This document shows positions 54,933 through 63,638 of a stretch of 64,000 nt of DNA, piece by piece. The stretch comes from JAJVID01 sp050247435. Lineage in GTDB: Bacteria > Acidobacteriota > Blastocatellia > RBC074. A program made the translations under genes and the position numbers. The notes beneath the pieces are model-generated. The model was not told the origin of the DNA and did no database searches. It saw only the letters and a program-made list of their open reading frames with translations. Location: positions 62,001-126,000 of the forward strand of contig JBFWUF010000017.1 in NCBI GenBank assembly GCA_050247435.1, written 5' to 3'. How positions within the stretch are numbered: position 1 is the stretch's first letter; every line of letters starts with the position of its first letter.

Positions 54933-56036
54933 ATGGATTTGTTGAATTTCGATTTTGAGGAGCGGATCGAACGCGCGGAGACTCTTCCTGCCCGCTGTTA
55001 CACCGATCCTGCTTATCTCGCACTCGAACAACGCCAGATATTCAACCGCACGTGGCAGTTGGTCGGGCGGCTCGATCAAGTGTCCGAACCCGGCGGATAT
55101 TTCACTGCCGATGTGGGCGAAGAGCCGGTCGTGATCGTTCGCGGGCACGACGGCGAGTTGACCCAGGCTCTGAGAGGCTTTCACAACGTCTGCCGCCACC
55201 GCGCCGGGCCGGTCGCGCAAGGCTGCGGGCAACGCAAGAACTTTCAATGCGGCTATCACGGCTGGACCTATGCGACCGACGGACGGCTGATCGGCGCGCC
55301 TGATTTCGACGGCGTTGAATGTTTCAATCGCGACGAGATGGGGCTGATCCCGATTCAGGTTCAAACGTGGGAGCAGTTCATCTTCGCCAAGCTCGATGGC
55401 GGCGCAAACAAACTCAGCCTCCTGAATTTCTTTGAAGACATTCCCGCGTTGACGAAACATTGTAGGGTCTCAGAAATGAAATTCGCCGAGCGGCGCGACT
55501 ATGTGATCAATTGCAACTGGAAGGTCTACGTTGACAACTACGCCGAAGGCTATCACGTGCCGATCATCCATCCCAGCTTGATGCGCGAGATTGATTATCA
55601 GCGTTACCGCACGATCACGCGTCGTTACTACTCGCTGCAGGACGCGCCAATCAAATCCGGCGAGGATGCGAATCGGAGATACAGCGCCACGCCGGAGCAG
55701 AACGAAGCGTTATATTTCTGGGTCTTCCCCAACCTGATGCTCAACACCTACCCCGACAACCTTTCGACCAACCTGATCGTGCCGCTGGGCCACGACCGGA
55801 CATTGACGATCTTCGAGTGGTATTTCCACGATGTTGAATCGGATAAAGCGAAAGGGCGGATCAAAACGACGGTTGATCTGAGCGACGAGATTCAGCAGGA
55901 AGACATCTGGATTTGCGAAGAGGTGCAGAAGCGGTTGAAGTCAATCGCGTATGATCGCGGGCGGTATTCGGTGAGACGCGAGAACGGAGTTCATCACTTT
56001 CATTCGTTGTGGTACGAGTTTATGAAAACAGAGTGA
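54933..56036 (+). CDS. Rieske non-haem iron oxygenase, alpha-type subunit
   Basis: A 367-residue ring-hydroxylating oxygenase or choline-monooxygenase-like protein. The Rieske site is C87-R-H89 and C106-GY-H109 in 'NVCRHRAGPVAQGC' and 'FQCGYHGWTY'. The mononuclear iron site is H208 and H213 in 'DNYAEGYHVPIIHPSL', with an acidic ligand near the C-terminus. The bridging aspartate sits in 'VYVDNYAEG'. It would oxidise an aromatic or quaternary-amine substrate using a separate reductase that is not nearby. Confidence 0.9.
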   Translation: MDLLNFDFEERIERAETLPARCYTDPAYLALEQRQIFNRTWQLVGRLDQVSEPGGYFTADVGEEPVVIVRGHDGELTQALRGFHNVCRHRAGPVAQGCGQRKNFQCGYHGWTYATDGRLIGAPDFDGVECFNRDEMGLIPIQVQTWEQFIFAKLDGGANKLSLLNFFEDIPALTKHCRVSEMKFAERRDYVINCNWKVYVDNYAEGYHVPIIHPSLMREIDYQRYRTITRRYYSLQDAPIKSGEDANRRYSATPEQNEALYFWVFPNLMLNTYPDNLSTNLIVPLGHDRTLTIFEWYFHDVESDKAKGRIKTTVDLSDEIQQEDIWICEEVQKRLKSIAYDRGRYSVRRENGVHHFHSLWYEFMKTE

Positions 56037-56203
56037 GATTACGGAATAAACGGAAAAGACGGAACAAACGGAAAGTTTAAGACAGGATTGACAGGATTTT
56101 TCAGGATGGAGAGAACCTCCTCCTCGAAAATCCTCCTCAATCCTGTGAATCCTGTCCGAAGATTTTCCGTCTGTTCCGTCTTTTCCGTTTATTCCGTAAT
56201 CTC
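56035..56203. repeat. Composite palindrome: ACGGAA arms outside, GACAGGATT arms inside
   Basis: The outer arms 56035-56074 and 56164-56203 are complementary at 39 of 40 positions. Inside, 56081-56097 and 56140-56156 pair at 16 of 17 positions and contain GACAGGATT and ACAGGAT units, as at 27912. Two element families are nested in one cruciform. The left arm begins inside the last codon and stop of the Rieske gene. Confidence 0.93.
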
Positions 56204-56226
56204 CTCGCATCATTCATCACCAAATT

Positions 56227-57774
56227 ATGATCGAAGACAAACTGAAATTATTGCGAGAGAAGAACGCCGCCGCCGAGGCTGGCGGTGGTGAAGCGCGCAT
56301 CAAGCGCCAGCACAAAGAAGGCAAGATGACGGCGCGCGAGCGCATCGAATTCCTGCTCGACGACGGGACGTTCGAAGAGTTCGACAAGCTGGTCACGCAC
56401 CGTTCGCGCGATTTCGGGATGGAATCTCAGCAATATCCTGGCGACGGCTTCGTCACCGGCCACGGGCTGATTGACGGGCGCGAAGTCTTCGTCTTCGCGC
56501 AGGACTTCACAGTCTTCGGCGGGTCGCTTTCGGAAACCAACGCGCAAAAGGTCTGCAAGATTATGGACCTTGCGATGAAAGTCGGCGCGCCTGTGATCGG
56601 TTTGAATGATTCAGGCGGAGCGCGAATTCAGGAAGGCGTGGCCTCGCTTGGCGGTTACGCCGACATCTTTTTGCGAAACACGCTGGCTTCGGGCGTCATC
56701 CCGCAGATTTCGGCGATTATGGGGCCGTGCGCGGGCGGCGCGGTCTATTCGCCGGCGATCACCGACTTCACGGTGATGGTCAAAAACACGAGCTATATGT
56801 TCATCACCGGCCCCGACGTGATCAAAACCGTCACGCACGAGGAGGTCACCAAAGAAGAGTTGGGCGGCGCGATGACGCACAACGCGACGAGCGGCGTGGC
56901 GCATTTCGCGGCTGAAAACGAAGAAGAATGCCTGCGGTTGATCCGCGAGTTGCTCTCGTTCATCCCGTCAAACAACATGGACGACCCGCCGCGCATCCCA
57001 TGCGACGATCCGATTGAACGATCTGACGAAGCGCTCAACACAATCGTCCCGCCCGAATCGAACAAGCCATACGACATCCGCCGCATCATCGAACTGGCCG
57101 TGGACAACGGATATTTCTTCGAGATCCAGGAACATTACGCGCGCAACATCGTCATCGGCTTCGCGCGGCTGAACGGGCAGCCAGTCGGCATCGTCGCCAA
57201 CCAGCCGGCTTTTCTGGCGGGCGTGCTCGACATTGACGCGAGCGTGAAGGGCGCACGGTTCGTGCGCTTCTGCGATTGTTTCAACATCCCGATCATCACT
57301 TTTGAAGATGTGCCCGGCTTCCTGCCCGGCGTCAATCAGGAATACGGCGGAATCATCCGTCACGGCGCCAAGCTGCTCTACGCTTACGCCGAAGCGACCG
57401 TGCCGAAAATCACCGTCGTCACGCGCAAGGCTTACGGCGGCGCTTATTGCGTGATGGGATCGAAACACGTCCGCACCGACATCAACTTCGCTTACCCGAC
57501 GGCTGAGATTGCAGTGATGGGCGCGGAAGGCGCGGTGGGAATTTTGTATCGCCGCGAAATCGAAAACGCCGCCGACAAAGACGCCGCGCGGCGCGAAAAG
57601 ATCGAAGAGTATCAGGACAAATTCGCTTCGCCTTACGTCGCAGCCGAACGCGGCTTCATTGACGAAGTAATCGAGCCGAGGTTCACGCGCCAGAAACTGA
57701 TCCGCGCGCTGCGGCTGTTGGAGAACAAACGCGACACCAATCCGCCGCGCAAACACGGCAACATTCCGCTTTAA
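56227..57774 (+). CDS. pccB: Acyl-CoA carboxylase beta (carboxyltransferase) subunit
   Basis: A 515-residue biotin-dependent carboxyltransferase, probably propionyl- or methylmalonyl-CoA type. Seen: 'MTARERIEFLLDDGTFEEFD' near the N-terminus, 'GLNDSGGARIQEGVASLGGY', 'ISAIMGPCAGGAVYSPAITD' (oxyanion-hole glycines), 'NTSYMFITGPDVIKTVTHEE' and, in the C-terminal half, 'FEDVPGFLPGVNQEYGGIIR', 'HGAKLLYAYAEATVPKITVV', 'RKAYGGAYCVMGSKH'. The C-terminus ends 'KRDTNPPRKHGNIPL', as in PccB. The biotin carboxylase partner is not in the window. The gene symbol is a family-level assignment. Confidence 0.9.
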   Translation: MIEDKLKLLREKNAAAEAGGGEARIKRQHKEGKMTARERIEFLLDDGTFEEFDKLVTHRSRDFGMESQQYPGDGFVTGHGLIDGREVFVFAQDFTVFGGSLSETNAQKVCKIMDLAMKVGAPVIGLNDSGGARIQEGVASLGGYADIFLRNTLASGVIPQISAIMGPCAGGAVYSPAITDFTVMVKNTSYMFITGPDVIKTVTHEEVTKEELGGAMTHNATSGVAHFAAENEEECLRLIRELLSFIPSNNMDDPPRIPCDDPIERSDEALNTIVPPESNKPYDIRRIIELAVDNGYFFEIQEHYARNIVIGFARLNGQPVGIVANQPAFLAGVLDIDASVKGARFVRFCDCFNIPIITFEDVPGFLPGVNQEYGGIIRHGAKLLYAYAEATVPKITVVTRKAYGGAYCVMGSKHVRTDINFAYPTAEIAVMGAEGAVGILYRREIENAADKDAARREKIEEYQDKFASPYVAAERGFIDEVIEPRFTRQKLIRALRLLENKRDTNPPRKHGNIPL

Positions 57775-57785
57775 CAAAATTGCCC

Positions 57786-57869
57786 ATTGCCAATTGGTCA
57801 TTGACCATTATCGAGCAGAGAGAAAGCGTTCTCTTCCTGCTCGATAATGGTCAATGACCAATTGGCAAT
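57786..57869. repeat. Perfect 33-bp inverted repeat between convergent genes
   Basis: Arms 57786-57818 (starts ATTGCCAATTGGTCATTGAC) and 57837-57869 are exact complements around an 18-base loop. It starts 12 bases after the pccB stop and lies 44 bases before the end of the convergent permease gene, so it could terminate both. Confidence 0.93.
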
Positions 57870-57912
57870 TCCGGCAACCGAGGTTTTGGCTTATTGCGGT
57901 GGCGCTCCGCCG

Positions 57913-60900
57913 TCACTCAGTTCGCAATGCGGCAAGCAGCGGCGACCGAACCGCAGCCCTGACCGCAACCAAAGATGCCGCCAATCCTGTAAGCAACACC
58001 GCCAGCAACAAGAATCCTAACGAGACCGCTGACAACTGCCCGCCGCGCGCCACGAGCGCCGGGATGATCGCCAGCAACGCGCACAACGTTCCGGTCAACA
58101 ATCCGCAGCCCAGCAACAACGCGTTTTCAGCGATCACCATCAACGACAGATGCGACGATTGATAGCCGACCGCGCGCATCAACGCCAGTTCGCGCCTGCG
58201 TTCGATCACGTTGCGCAACAAGACGGTCGCCAATCCCAACGTGCCGAGCAGCAAGCCCAATCCGCCGAGAGTTTGAAATGTGGAAAGGTAGGTGTTTTCG
58301 ACCTGATGAAAGCTGGCCAGCTTCTCTTCGGTTCCGATCGCGTCGAAGCCGAAGTCTGACAGCCTCTCCTCCAGCGCCGCCGCAACGTCAGGCGCGCTGT
58401 CAATCAGGAAGAAGCGATAACCATCTTGCTCGGGAAACAGCTTCTTGAAGTTCGCTTCCGACATCAGCAACTCGCCTTGAAAGATGCTGTCGGCCAGGGC
58501 GGCAACCACGCGGAGTCTGACAGAAGAACCGTCGCTGGCGTTCACCGTAATCTCGTCGCCGAGTTTCAAATGCAAAACGTAGGTCAGCGAATTGGCGTCG
58601 CCAACGACAGGGACAACGCCGTCGCTCAGTTGCTGATTGAGCAACATCCAGGGGGAATCAGTTTTCTCCAGCGATGATTGAAACGCGAATCGCGACTCTT
58701 TGATGAATCCTTCGGGCGCGCCGAGTATCCGCGGGTTGCGCGGCTGGTAAAGATTCAGGCAACTGGCGTCATCGCCCGGTCGCAGACGGAACCGCGTGAT
58801 CTTCACGCCAGCGAGCTTATCGTCGTTGAGATTCAACTCTTCCCTGCCCTGTTCGCTGTTCAGGTCGTGAATGATTGGCAGCAGAGATTCAGCCATCAAC
58901 GGATAACCGCCATTGCCCGATTTCTTGTCGAGCGCCGCAGCCTTGCCATCCCGCCGAAAAGCGTCAACCGAAACGATGATGAACGCCGCCGAAGCGATCA
59001 GCGCAATGCACAGCACGCTGCGTCCGGGCCGCGTCGTGGCGTTGCGAAAACCCATCCGAGCCATCGGCCACGCGCCCTGCCCCTGGATCGTCCGCTTCTT
59101 GTCCGAACGCAGCCACGCCGACCAGAAAAACAGAATGGCGATGAGCAGCAAGCTTCCAGCGCCGAAGAATCCTCCTACCTGCCCAACCAATTTCAACGAT
59201 GCGGCGGCCAATAACAGCAGTCCCGACAAGCCCAGGATCAGGGATAATCGAGAAGACGCAAAGACGGTGTTTAGAGTACCGCCTTCAGGCGGAAGCCCTC
59301 GGCGACGAAACAGCCGGCTGAAGCCGGTACTCTGAACACTGTCTCCCACTGTTCGGGCGTTTTCGATTGATCCGGCCAAGAGGCTGCGCGGAGACGCCGC
59401 TCGCAACGATCTCAACGTCCACCAGACACAGACGAGCGCTGTCACGATTCCCGCCAATCCGCCGATCAACAGCGACTGCGGCGTGACGTGCAATCTCAGC
59501 ATAGTCGTTCCGACCGCGCCGACCCACCACGTCCGCAGCCCGAACATCATCAGCGCGCCGTAAGCGATCGCTCCGATCAAACCGGCGACGCTGCCGATTA
59601 CTGCAAGCGCGAAGCCTTCGCGCAAAAACAGAGAGCGGATTTGTTTGATCGAAAAACCGACCGCGCGCAACAACCCAATCTCGCGCAGCCGCTGCTCGAC
59701 GCCGAGTTTGAAAAAGAGCGTCGTCAGCATCAGCGCCGAAATGACCAGGAAGAAGCTGAAGTAGGTGAAGTATTCGCCGAAGTCAGTCGCGCCGCGCGAT
59801 GCTTGCAGGCTTTGCTCTTTGACCGATTGAATGTTCAAGCCCATCTGCGCGGGATCGAGCGCGGCGCGCAGGTTCTGTTCAAAGTTTTTGCGGGCCAATT
59901 CGAGATCGCCTCCCAGCGGAAGCATGCGAATCGAAGTCAGCTTGCCGTAACGAGACGTCCACAGCTTTTGTCCAGCCTCCAGCGGGATGAAAGCCTTCGG
60001 CGTCGTCCGGTATTTATCCCAGTATTCCTCATCAATCTTACGCACGCGATTCAGATCAATCGGGAACGGCGGATCCCAGTCAGCCAAACTGTTTGTGTCG
60101 GTTATGCCAGGATAATCGGGCGCGAGGTTGCGGTCGGCGGCCAACCTCTGAATCGGCGTGATCGCGGCCACCTCGAATTGCGTGCTCTGAGTGTCCAGCC
60201 GTCCTTCCTCGCGCCAGAGGTAATAGTCGAGCGTAACCGAATCGCCGGCCTTCACCGTGAGATCGCGCGCGGCCCAATCGTTGAGGATGATCTGATTATC
60301 AGTTTGCGGCGCGGGGATTTCTCCAAGCAGTCCGCGATAACTCTCTTGATCGAGCGCGGTGACGAGCGAGTAGGGGATTTCACGGTCGCCAGCGCGGATC
60401 GTGTTTGCCAGATAAGTCAGAATTTCGACGGGGCGCAGATTGGACTTTTCAGCGGAGGCTTTCGCTTTCTCCGCCAAAACATCGTTGATCACCGCGCTAT
60501 CGGTTTCGAGCGCGAGGGCTTGCTGTTGTTCGAGCGCTCGCAACTTCAATCCCAGATCGGTCAGCGTGAATTTGTCTTTCAGGATTTGTGAGGCAAGTTG
60601 CCAACTGGCCTTACTCTTCGCCGCAAGCAAAAGCGCGTTCGCCTTGCCGTCCTGCTCGATGTTTCTTTGCAGTTTTTTCAATTCAACGAAGATGGCGCGA
60701 ACCGCGCCCTGCTGTGGCCGCAGCGAAAACTCGCCGAGCGAGGCCGCAGGCAAAGCCTCGCGCATCGTCAGCCGAACCGTGCGGCCAAGATCATCCTTGC
60801 GCCCATGCAGCGACTCAGACGGGATCGCCGAAGGCTTCTCGATCCGCAGGATCAGCGTGTCGCCCTGCTTTGCGTTTAGCTCCTGCGCCAGCGCCTGACT

Positions 60901-61311
60901 GATCAACACGTCGTTGCCTTCGGGCGTTTGCACGTTCGCGCCGTGGAATTTCCAGAAGCGTTCGTCAACGCCGTAAACCTGCACGCCGCCCGCGCGAGCG
61001 TTGTTCTCGTCGCGTGTGACCACGGCTTCGAGCGTGATGATCGGGCAAGCGCCGTTGAAGTTCCCCGCGAATTGTTCGTGCGATTGCAAGCCGTCCGCAA
61101 GTTGCTCCCGGAAAAATCCTTGGGCGGTGATGACAAAATCGGTCTTGCCCAATCGAGCCAAAACCAGATCGCGCAGGCTGGCGCGCACCGAATCGCCGAC
61201 TAGCAAAGCTCCAGCCAGCACGGCCACGGCTGTCGCGACTCCGAGGATGACCGCGAGGTTCGTTCGCCAGTAATGCCTGAGATTTCGATTGACGAGTGCC
61301 GAAAAGTTCAT
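57913..61311 (-). CDS. FtsX/MacB-type ABC permease, two FtsX units, with in-frame palindromic insert
   Basis: An 1132-residue permease. An N-terminal helix (NLAVILGVATAVAVLAGALL) is followed by a large periplasmic region to about 510. The first FtsX unit is at about 510-640 ('REIGLLRAVGFSIKQIRSLF'), with further helices and a second periplasmic part. The second FtsX unit is at about 1000-1125 ('GLLLGTLGLATVLLRNVIER', 'RELALMRAVGYQSSHL'). This ten-helix layout is used for lipoprotein or lipid export. Residues about 658-682 are encoded by an inverted repeat (59267-59339) and read VQSTGFSRLFRRRGLPPEGG; this lies in a cytoplasmic loop before the next helix. The start overlaps the ATPase gene stop by four bases. 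Confidence 0.9.
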   Translation of the reverse strand: MNFSALVNRNLRHYWRTNLAVILGVATAVAVLAGALLVGDSVRASLRDLVLARLGKTDFVITAQGFFREQLADGLQSHEQFAGNFNGACPIITLEAVVTRDENNARAGGVQVYGVDERFWKFHGANVQTPEGNDVLISQALAQELNAKQGDTLILRIEKPSAIPSESLHGRKDDLGRTVRLTMREALPAASLGEFSLRPQQGAVRAIFVELKKLQRNIEQDGKANALLLAAKSKASWQLASQILKDKFTLTDLGLKLRALEQQQALALETDSAVINDVLAEKAKASAEKSNLRPVEILTYLANTIRAGDREIPYSLVTALDQESYRGLLGEIPAPQTDNQIILNDWAARDLTVKAGDSVTLDYYLWREEGRLDTQSTQFEVAAITPIQRLAADRNLAPDYPGITDTNSLADWDPPFPIDLNRVRKIDEEYWDKYRTTPKAFIPLEAGQKLWTSRYGKLTSIRMLPLGGDLELARKNFEQNLRAALDPAQMGLNIQSVKEQSLQASRGATDFGEYFTYFSFFLVISALMLTTLFFKLGVEQRLREIGLLRAVGFSIKQIRSLFLREGFALAVIGSVAGLIGAIAYGALMMFGLRTWWVGAVGTTMLRLHVTPQSLLIGGLAGIVTALVCVWWTLRSLRAASPRSLLAGSIENARTVGDSVQSTGFSRLFRRRGLPPEGGTLNTVFASSRLSLILGLSGLLLLAAASLKLVGQVGGFFGAGSLLLIAILFFWSAWLRSDKKRTIQGQGAWPMARMGFRNATTRPGRSVLCIALIASAAFIIVSVDAFRRDGKAAALDKKSGNGGYPLMAESLLPIIHDLNSEQGREELNLNDDKLAGVKITRFRLRPGDDASCLNLYQPRNPRILGAPEGFIKESRFAFQSSLEKTDSPWMLLNQQLSDGVVPVVGDANSLTYVLHLKLGDEITVNASDGSSVRLRVVAALADSIFQGELLMSEANFKKLFPEQDGYRFFLIDSAPDVAAALEERLSDFGFDAIGTEEKLASFHQVENTYLSTFQTLGGLGLLLGTLGLATVLLRNVIERRRELALMRAVGYQSSHLSLMVIAENALLLGCGLLTGTLCALLAIIPALVARGGQLSAVSLGFLLLAVLLTGLAASLVAVRAAVRSPLLAALRTE
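59267..59339. repeat. Palindromic element read in frame inside the permease gene (23/26)
   Basis: Arms 59267-59292 and 59314-59339 pair at 23 of 26 positions around a 21-base loop; the conserved parts are AGAGTACCG with TTCAG and their complements. On the coding strand it is translated without a stop. No second copy of this element is in the window. Confidence 0.82.
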
Positions 61312-61991
61312 GACACGAGTTGAAGCTTTCGTTCGACCAGTTCAAGCCGGATTGGAAATTTCGCGGCGAGTTCCGCGCTGTGCGTGACCGCGATCAGGAT
61401 CGTCTGCCACTGTTTGTGCAAATCGAGCAGCAACGACGCCACGTTGTCAGCCGAATGCCGGTCGAGGTTGCCTGTCGGCTCGTCGCACAGCAACAGCAGC
61501 GGCTCGCGGATCAGCGCGCGGGCAATGGCCACACGCTGTTTTTCTCCGCCGGACAATTCAGCCGGGAGATGATCCATGCGTTCCGACAAGCCGACCTGCG
61601 CGAGCAGTTTTTTCGCGCGCTCGACGTAATCCTTGCCGCCGTCGGCGACCAGCGTCGGCGTCAGCACGTTTTCGAGCGCCGAGCATTGCGGCAGCAAACA
61701 ATGATCCTGAAAAACGAAGCCGATCTTCTGATTGCGAAATGCGGCCATCGCAGGCTCGGCAAGCTCAAACGGATTCTGGCCGTCAAGCGTGACTTTGCCT
61801 GATGTCGGCGGCTCCAACGCGCCGACGACGTAAAGCAGCGTGCTTTTGCCGCTGCCCGACGGGCCTGTGATCGCCGCCGCGACGCCGCGTTGGACTGTCA
61901 GATTGACGCCGGAAAGGTTTGGCAGCAGGCCGCGCGGCGTCGTATATTATTTGGTCAGATTGGACACTACCAGCAACTTACCAGTCTCCAC
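61308..61991 (-). CDS. LolD-like ABC ATPase interrupted by an in-frame stop near its start
   Basis: ATP-binding partner of the permease that follows. Reading from a candidate GTG at 61991 gives METGKLLVVSNLTK, then TAA (61947-61949), then YTTPRGLLPNLSGVNLTVQR continuing in the same frame through Walker A 'ITGPSGSGKSTLL', Q-loop 'IGFVFQDHCLLPQCSALEN', signature 'LSGGEKQRVAIARALI', Walker B 'LLLLCDEPTGNLD' and H-loop 'VTHSAELA'. The usual family sequence at the stop is 'LTKxY', so one codon has become TAA. The first start after the stop is a TTG at 61817, beyond Walker A, which would yield a 169-residue inactive protein. Either the base is an error, or the gene is a recent pseudogene. A perfect palindrome lies just upstream. 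Confidence 0.82.
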
Positions 61992-61999
61992 GAAAAATA

Positions 62000-62060
62000 C
62001 CCACGTAGTGACGAATAAATTCGTCACGTGACGTGACGAATTTATTCGTCACTACGTGGG
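62000..62060. repeat. Perfect 61-base palindrome (30-bp arms, one-base centre)
   Basis: The left arm 62000-62029 begins CCCACGTAGTGACGAATAAA and the right arm 62031-62060 is its exact complement, with a single G between. Each arm itself contains GACGAAT...ATTCGTC near-symmetry. It lies between the acetamidase-like gene and the damaged ATPase gene, so its minus-strand copy is in the ATPase leader. Confidence 0.96.
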
Positions 62061-62076
62061 TGACATAAAGATTCCT

Positions 62077-63072
62077 TCAATTCTTCGGCAAATACTTCTT
62101 CGGGAATTTGGCGACGATGGTGTAGTTGGGATCAACCGCGTTGGCGACACGCGTCACGCCGACTTGCGAAACGACCTGGAAAGCTTCCCATTTTTCAAAG
62201 CCGTAATCGTCCACCAGCCAGTTGATCAACTCGACCTGCGCGATGCGGAAAGCGTCCATCAGCGGGCGGACGCTGCCCGTCGCCATCAGGTATTCGCTGT
62301 TTTCGATGCGCGGCCAGCGAATCCGCTTGCCTTTGATCAGATCGAATTGAAACGTCACGTCCATGCTCGTTTCGAGTCCCGATCCGCAAACCTCGCCGTC
62401 GCCTTGCAGCGCGTGGCCGTCACCGAAGTAGAAAAGCGCGCCATCGTGAAAGACCGGCAGATAAACGGTCGCGCCTTCGCAAACGTCAGACGCGTCCATG
62501 TTGCCGCCGAAATCGCCGGGCCAGAGTCCGCCCCACGCTTCCTCGCCCTGCGGCGCAACCGCCACGCGTCCGAGCATCGGTTTCAATTCAACTTCGATGC
62601 GTTTCATCTTGCTGTTTGGAAGATCGAGAACGCCGACACTGCGTTCACGGTCGAGTTTCCAGACGAAGCGTTTTGCGGGAATTGGATCGTTGAGCATCGG
62701 CGTGCGCCGGTCGCTGGCCAGCGCGCTGAAACCGGGCGAATGTGTCGAAACAGCCGTGTCGCGATTCGGACGCAGCTTCAGGATTTTGACAACCAGCGTG
62801 TCGTTGGGAGTCGCGCCTTCGATGTGAAAAGGCCCGACCTCGCCCGGCCACGCGCCGCCTGCCCGCTCGTACCAATCACCCCACAGCGAATTGGTCTCGA
62901 CGATGTCGCCGGGCTTGATGCGCAAAACCGGTTCGCGTTTGGCGAAGGTCGGATAACCGGTCTTCGGCGTGAAGCGATGCGTTTCAAAAGCGACGCCGAA
63001 AATCGAGAGCGACATCAGGATCAGAATCAGCGCGACCGAACAGAATCGGCGCAACCAACGTTTCAAGCGCAT
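62077..63072 (-). CDS. Acetamidase/formamidase-family protein, exported
   Basis: A 331-residue protein with an N-terminal hydrophobic signal or anchor (LRRFCSVALILILMSLSIFG). The acetamidase/formamidase family fold is shown by 'VLRIKPGDIVETNSLWGDWY', 'GPFHIEGATPNDTLVVKILK', 'LKPMLGRVAVAPQGEEAWGG' and 'PGDFGGNMDASDVCEGATVY' (metal-binding), followed by 'LPVFHDGALFYFGDGHALQG' and 'DGEVCGSGLETSMDVTFQFD'. The C-terminal part is 'INWLVDDYGFEKWEAFQVVS'. Family members hydrolyse short amides, but acidobacterial exported versions are uncharacterised. A possible FAN-like motif is absent, so the substrate is uncertain. Confidence 0.9.
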   Translation of the reverse strand: MRLKRWLRRFCSVALILILMSLSIFGVAFETHRFTPKTGYPTFAKREPVLRIKPGDIVETNSLWGDWYERAGGAWPGEVGPFHIEGATPNDTLVVKILKLRPNRDTAVSTHSPGFSALASDRRTPMLNDPIPAKRFVWKLDRERSVGVLDLPNSKMKRIEVELKPMLGRVAVAPQGEEAWGGLWPGDFGGNMDASDVCEGATVYLPVFHDGALFYFGDGHALQGDGEVCGSGLETSMDVTFQFDLIKGKRIRWPRIENSEYLMATGSVRPLMDAFRIAQVELINWLVDDYGFEKWEAFQVVSQVGVTRVANAVDPNYTIVAKFPKKYLPKN

Positions 63073-63096
63073 GCTTTTCCCTCCCGTCTTTGCGAA

Positions 63097-63609
63097 TCAG
63101 TTGCCTGTTATCCTTGTCAGCGACTCGGACGGTTCATCTCTCAACAGCCAAACCTGAGTCGTCAAGGCGACCTGACGCTTGCCGTCAGCCTCGCCGATCC
63201 ACTTTATTTCAAGCGCGTTGGCGTTCGGTCCTACCGGAGCGATGACTTTCAGCCCGAACGTGTCCCGCGTACCGCCCCCGCTACCAGAGTTTGTCACAGT
63301 GGTTCTTGTAAGCGCTCCGGCTTGCTCCTGCCTGTACTCGCCGTTGGGAAGCTTCTCAACGTACAAAGGCTGAATCTCGAACGCAGTCTCTGACGACCTG
63401 CCTATGGCCCAAAGGTCTATCTCGGCCACTTCGCCGCTCGTTCGCCGCACCACAGAGGCCAGCGCGAAACGCAGCTTCGACGCGACGTCTGCTGACGATC
63501 CCTGCCTCCACTTGTCGTAAACGGCTTCAGCGCTGTTTGATTGTTGAGCCACGCCGCTGGCCGAAACGATGAACAAAAGAGCCAATGCGGCCAGAATGTT
63601 TCTCTTCAT
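63097..63609 (-). CDS. Small exported protein of unknown function
   Basis: A 170-residue protein starting at ATG 63609 with a GGAGG site. The signal peptide is MKRNILAALALLFIVSASGV (then AQQ). The mature part is rich in beta strands ('SKLRFALASVVRRTSGEVAE', 'AFEIQPLYVEKLPNGEYRQE', 'QVALTTQVWLLRDEPSESLT'). I do not recognise a family. It lies between a glycosyltransferase and the acetamidase-like gene, all on the minus strand. Confidence 0.75.
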   Translation of the reverse strand: MKRNILAALALLFIVSASGVAQQSNSAEAVYDKWRQGSSADVASKLRFALASVVRRTSGEVAEIDLWAIGRSSETAFEIQPLYVEKLPNGEYRQEQAGALTRTTVTNSGSGGGTRDTFGLKVIAPVGPNANALEIKWIGEADGKRQVALTTQVWLLRDEPSESLTRITGN

Positions 63610-63638
63610 AATCAACCTCCAAAATTTGATCGGGTCCT

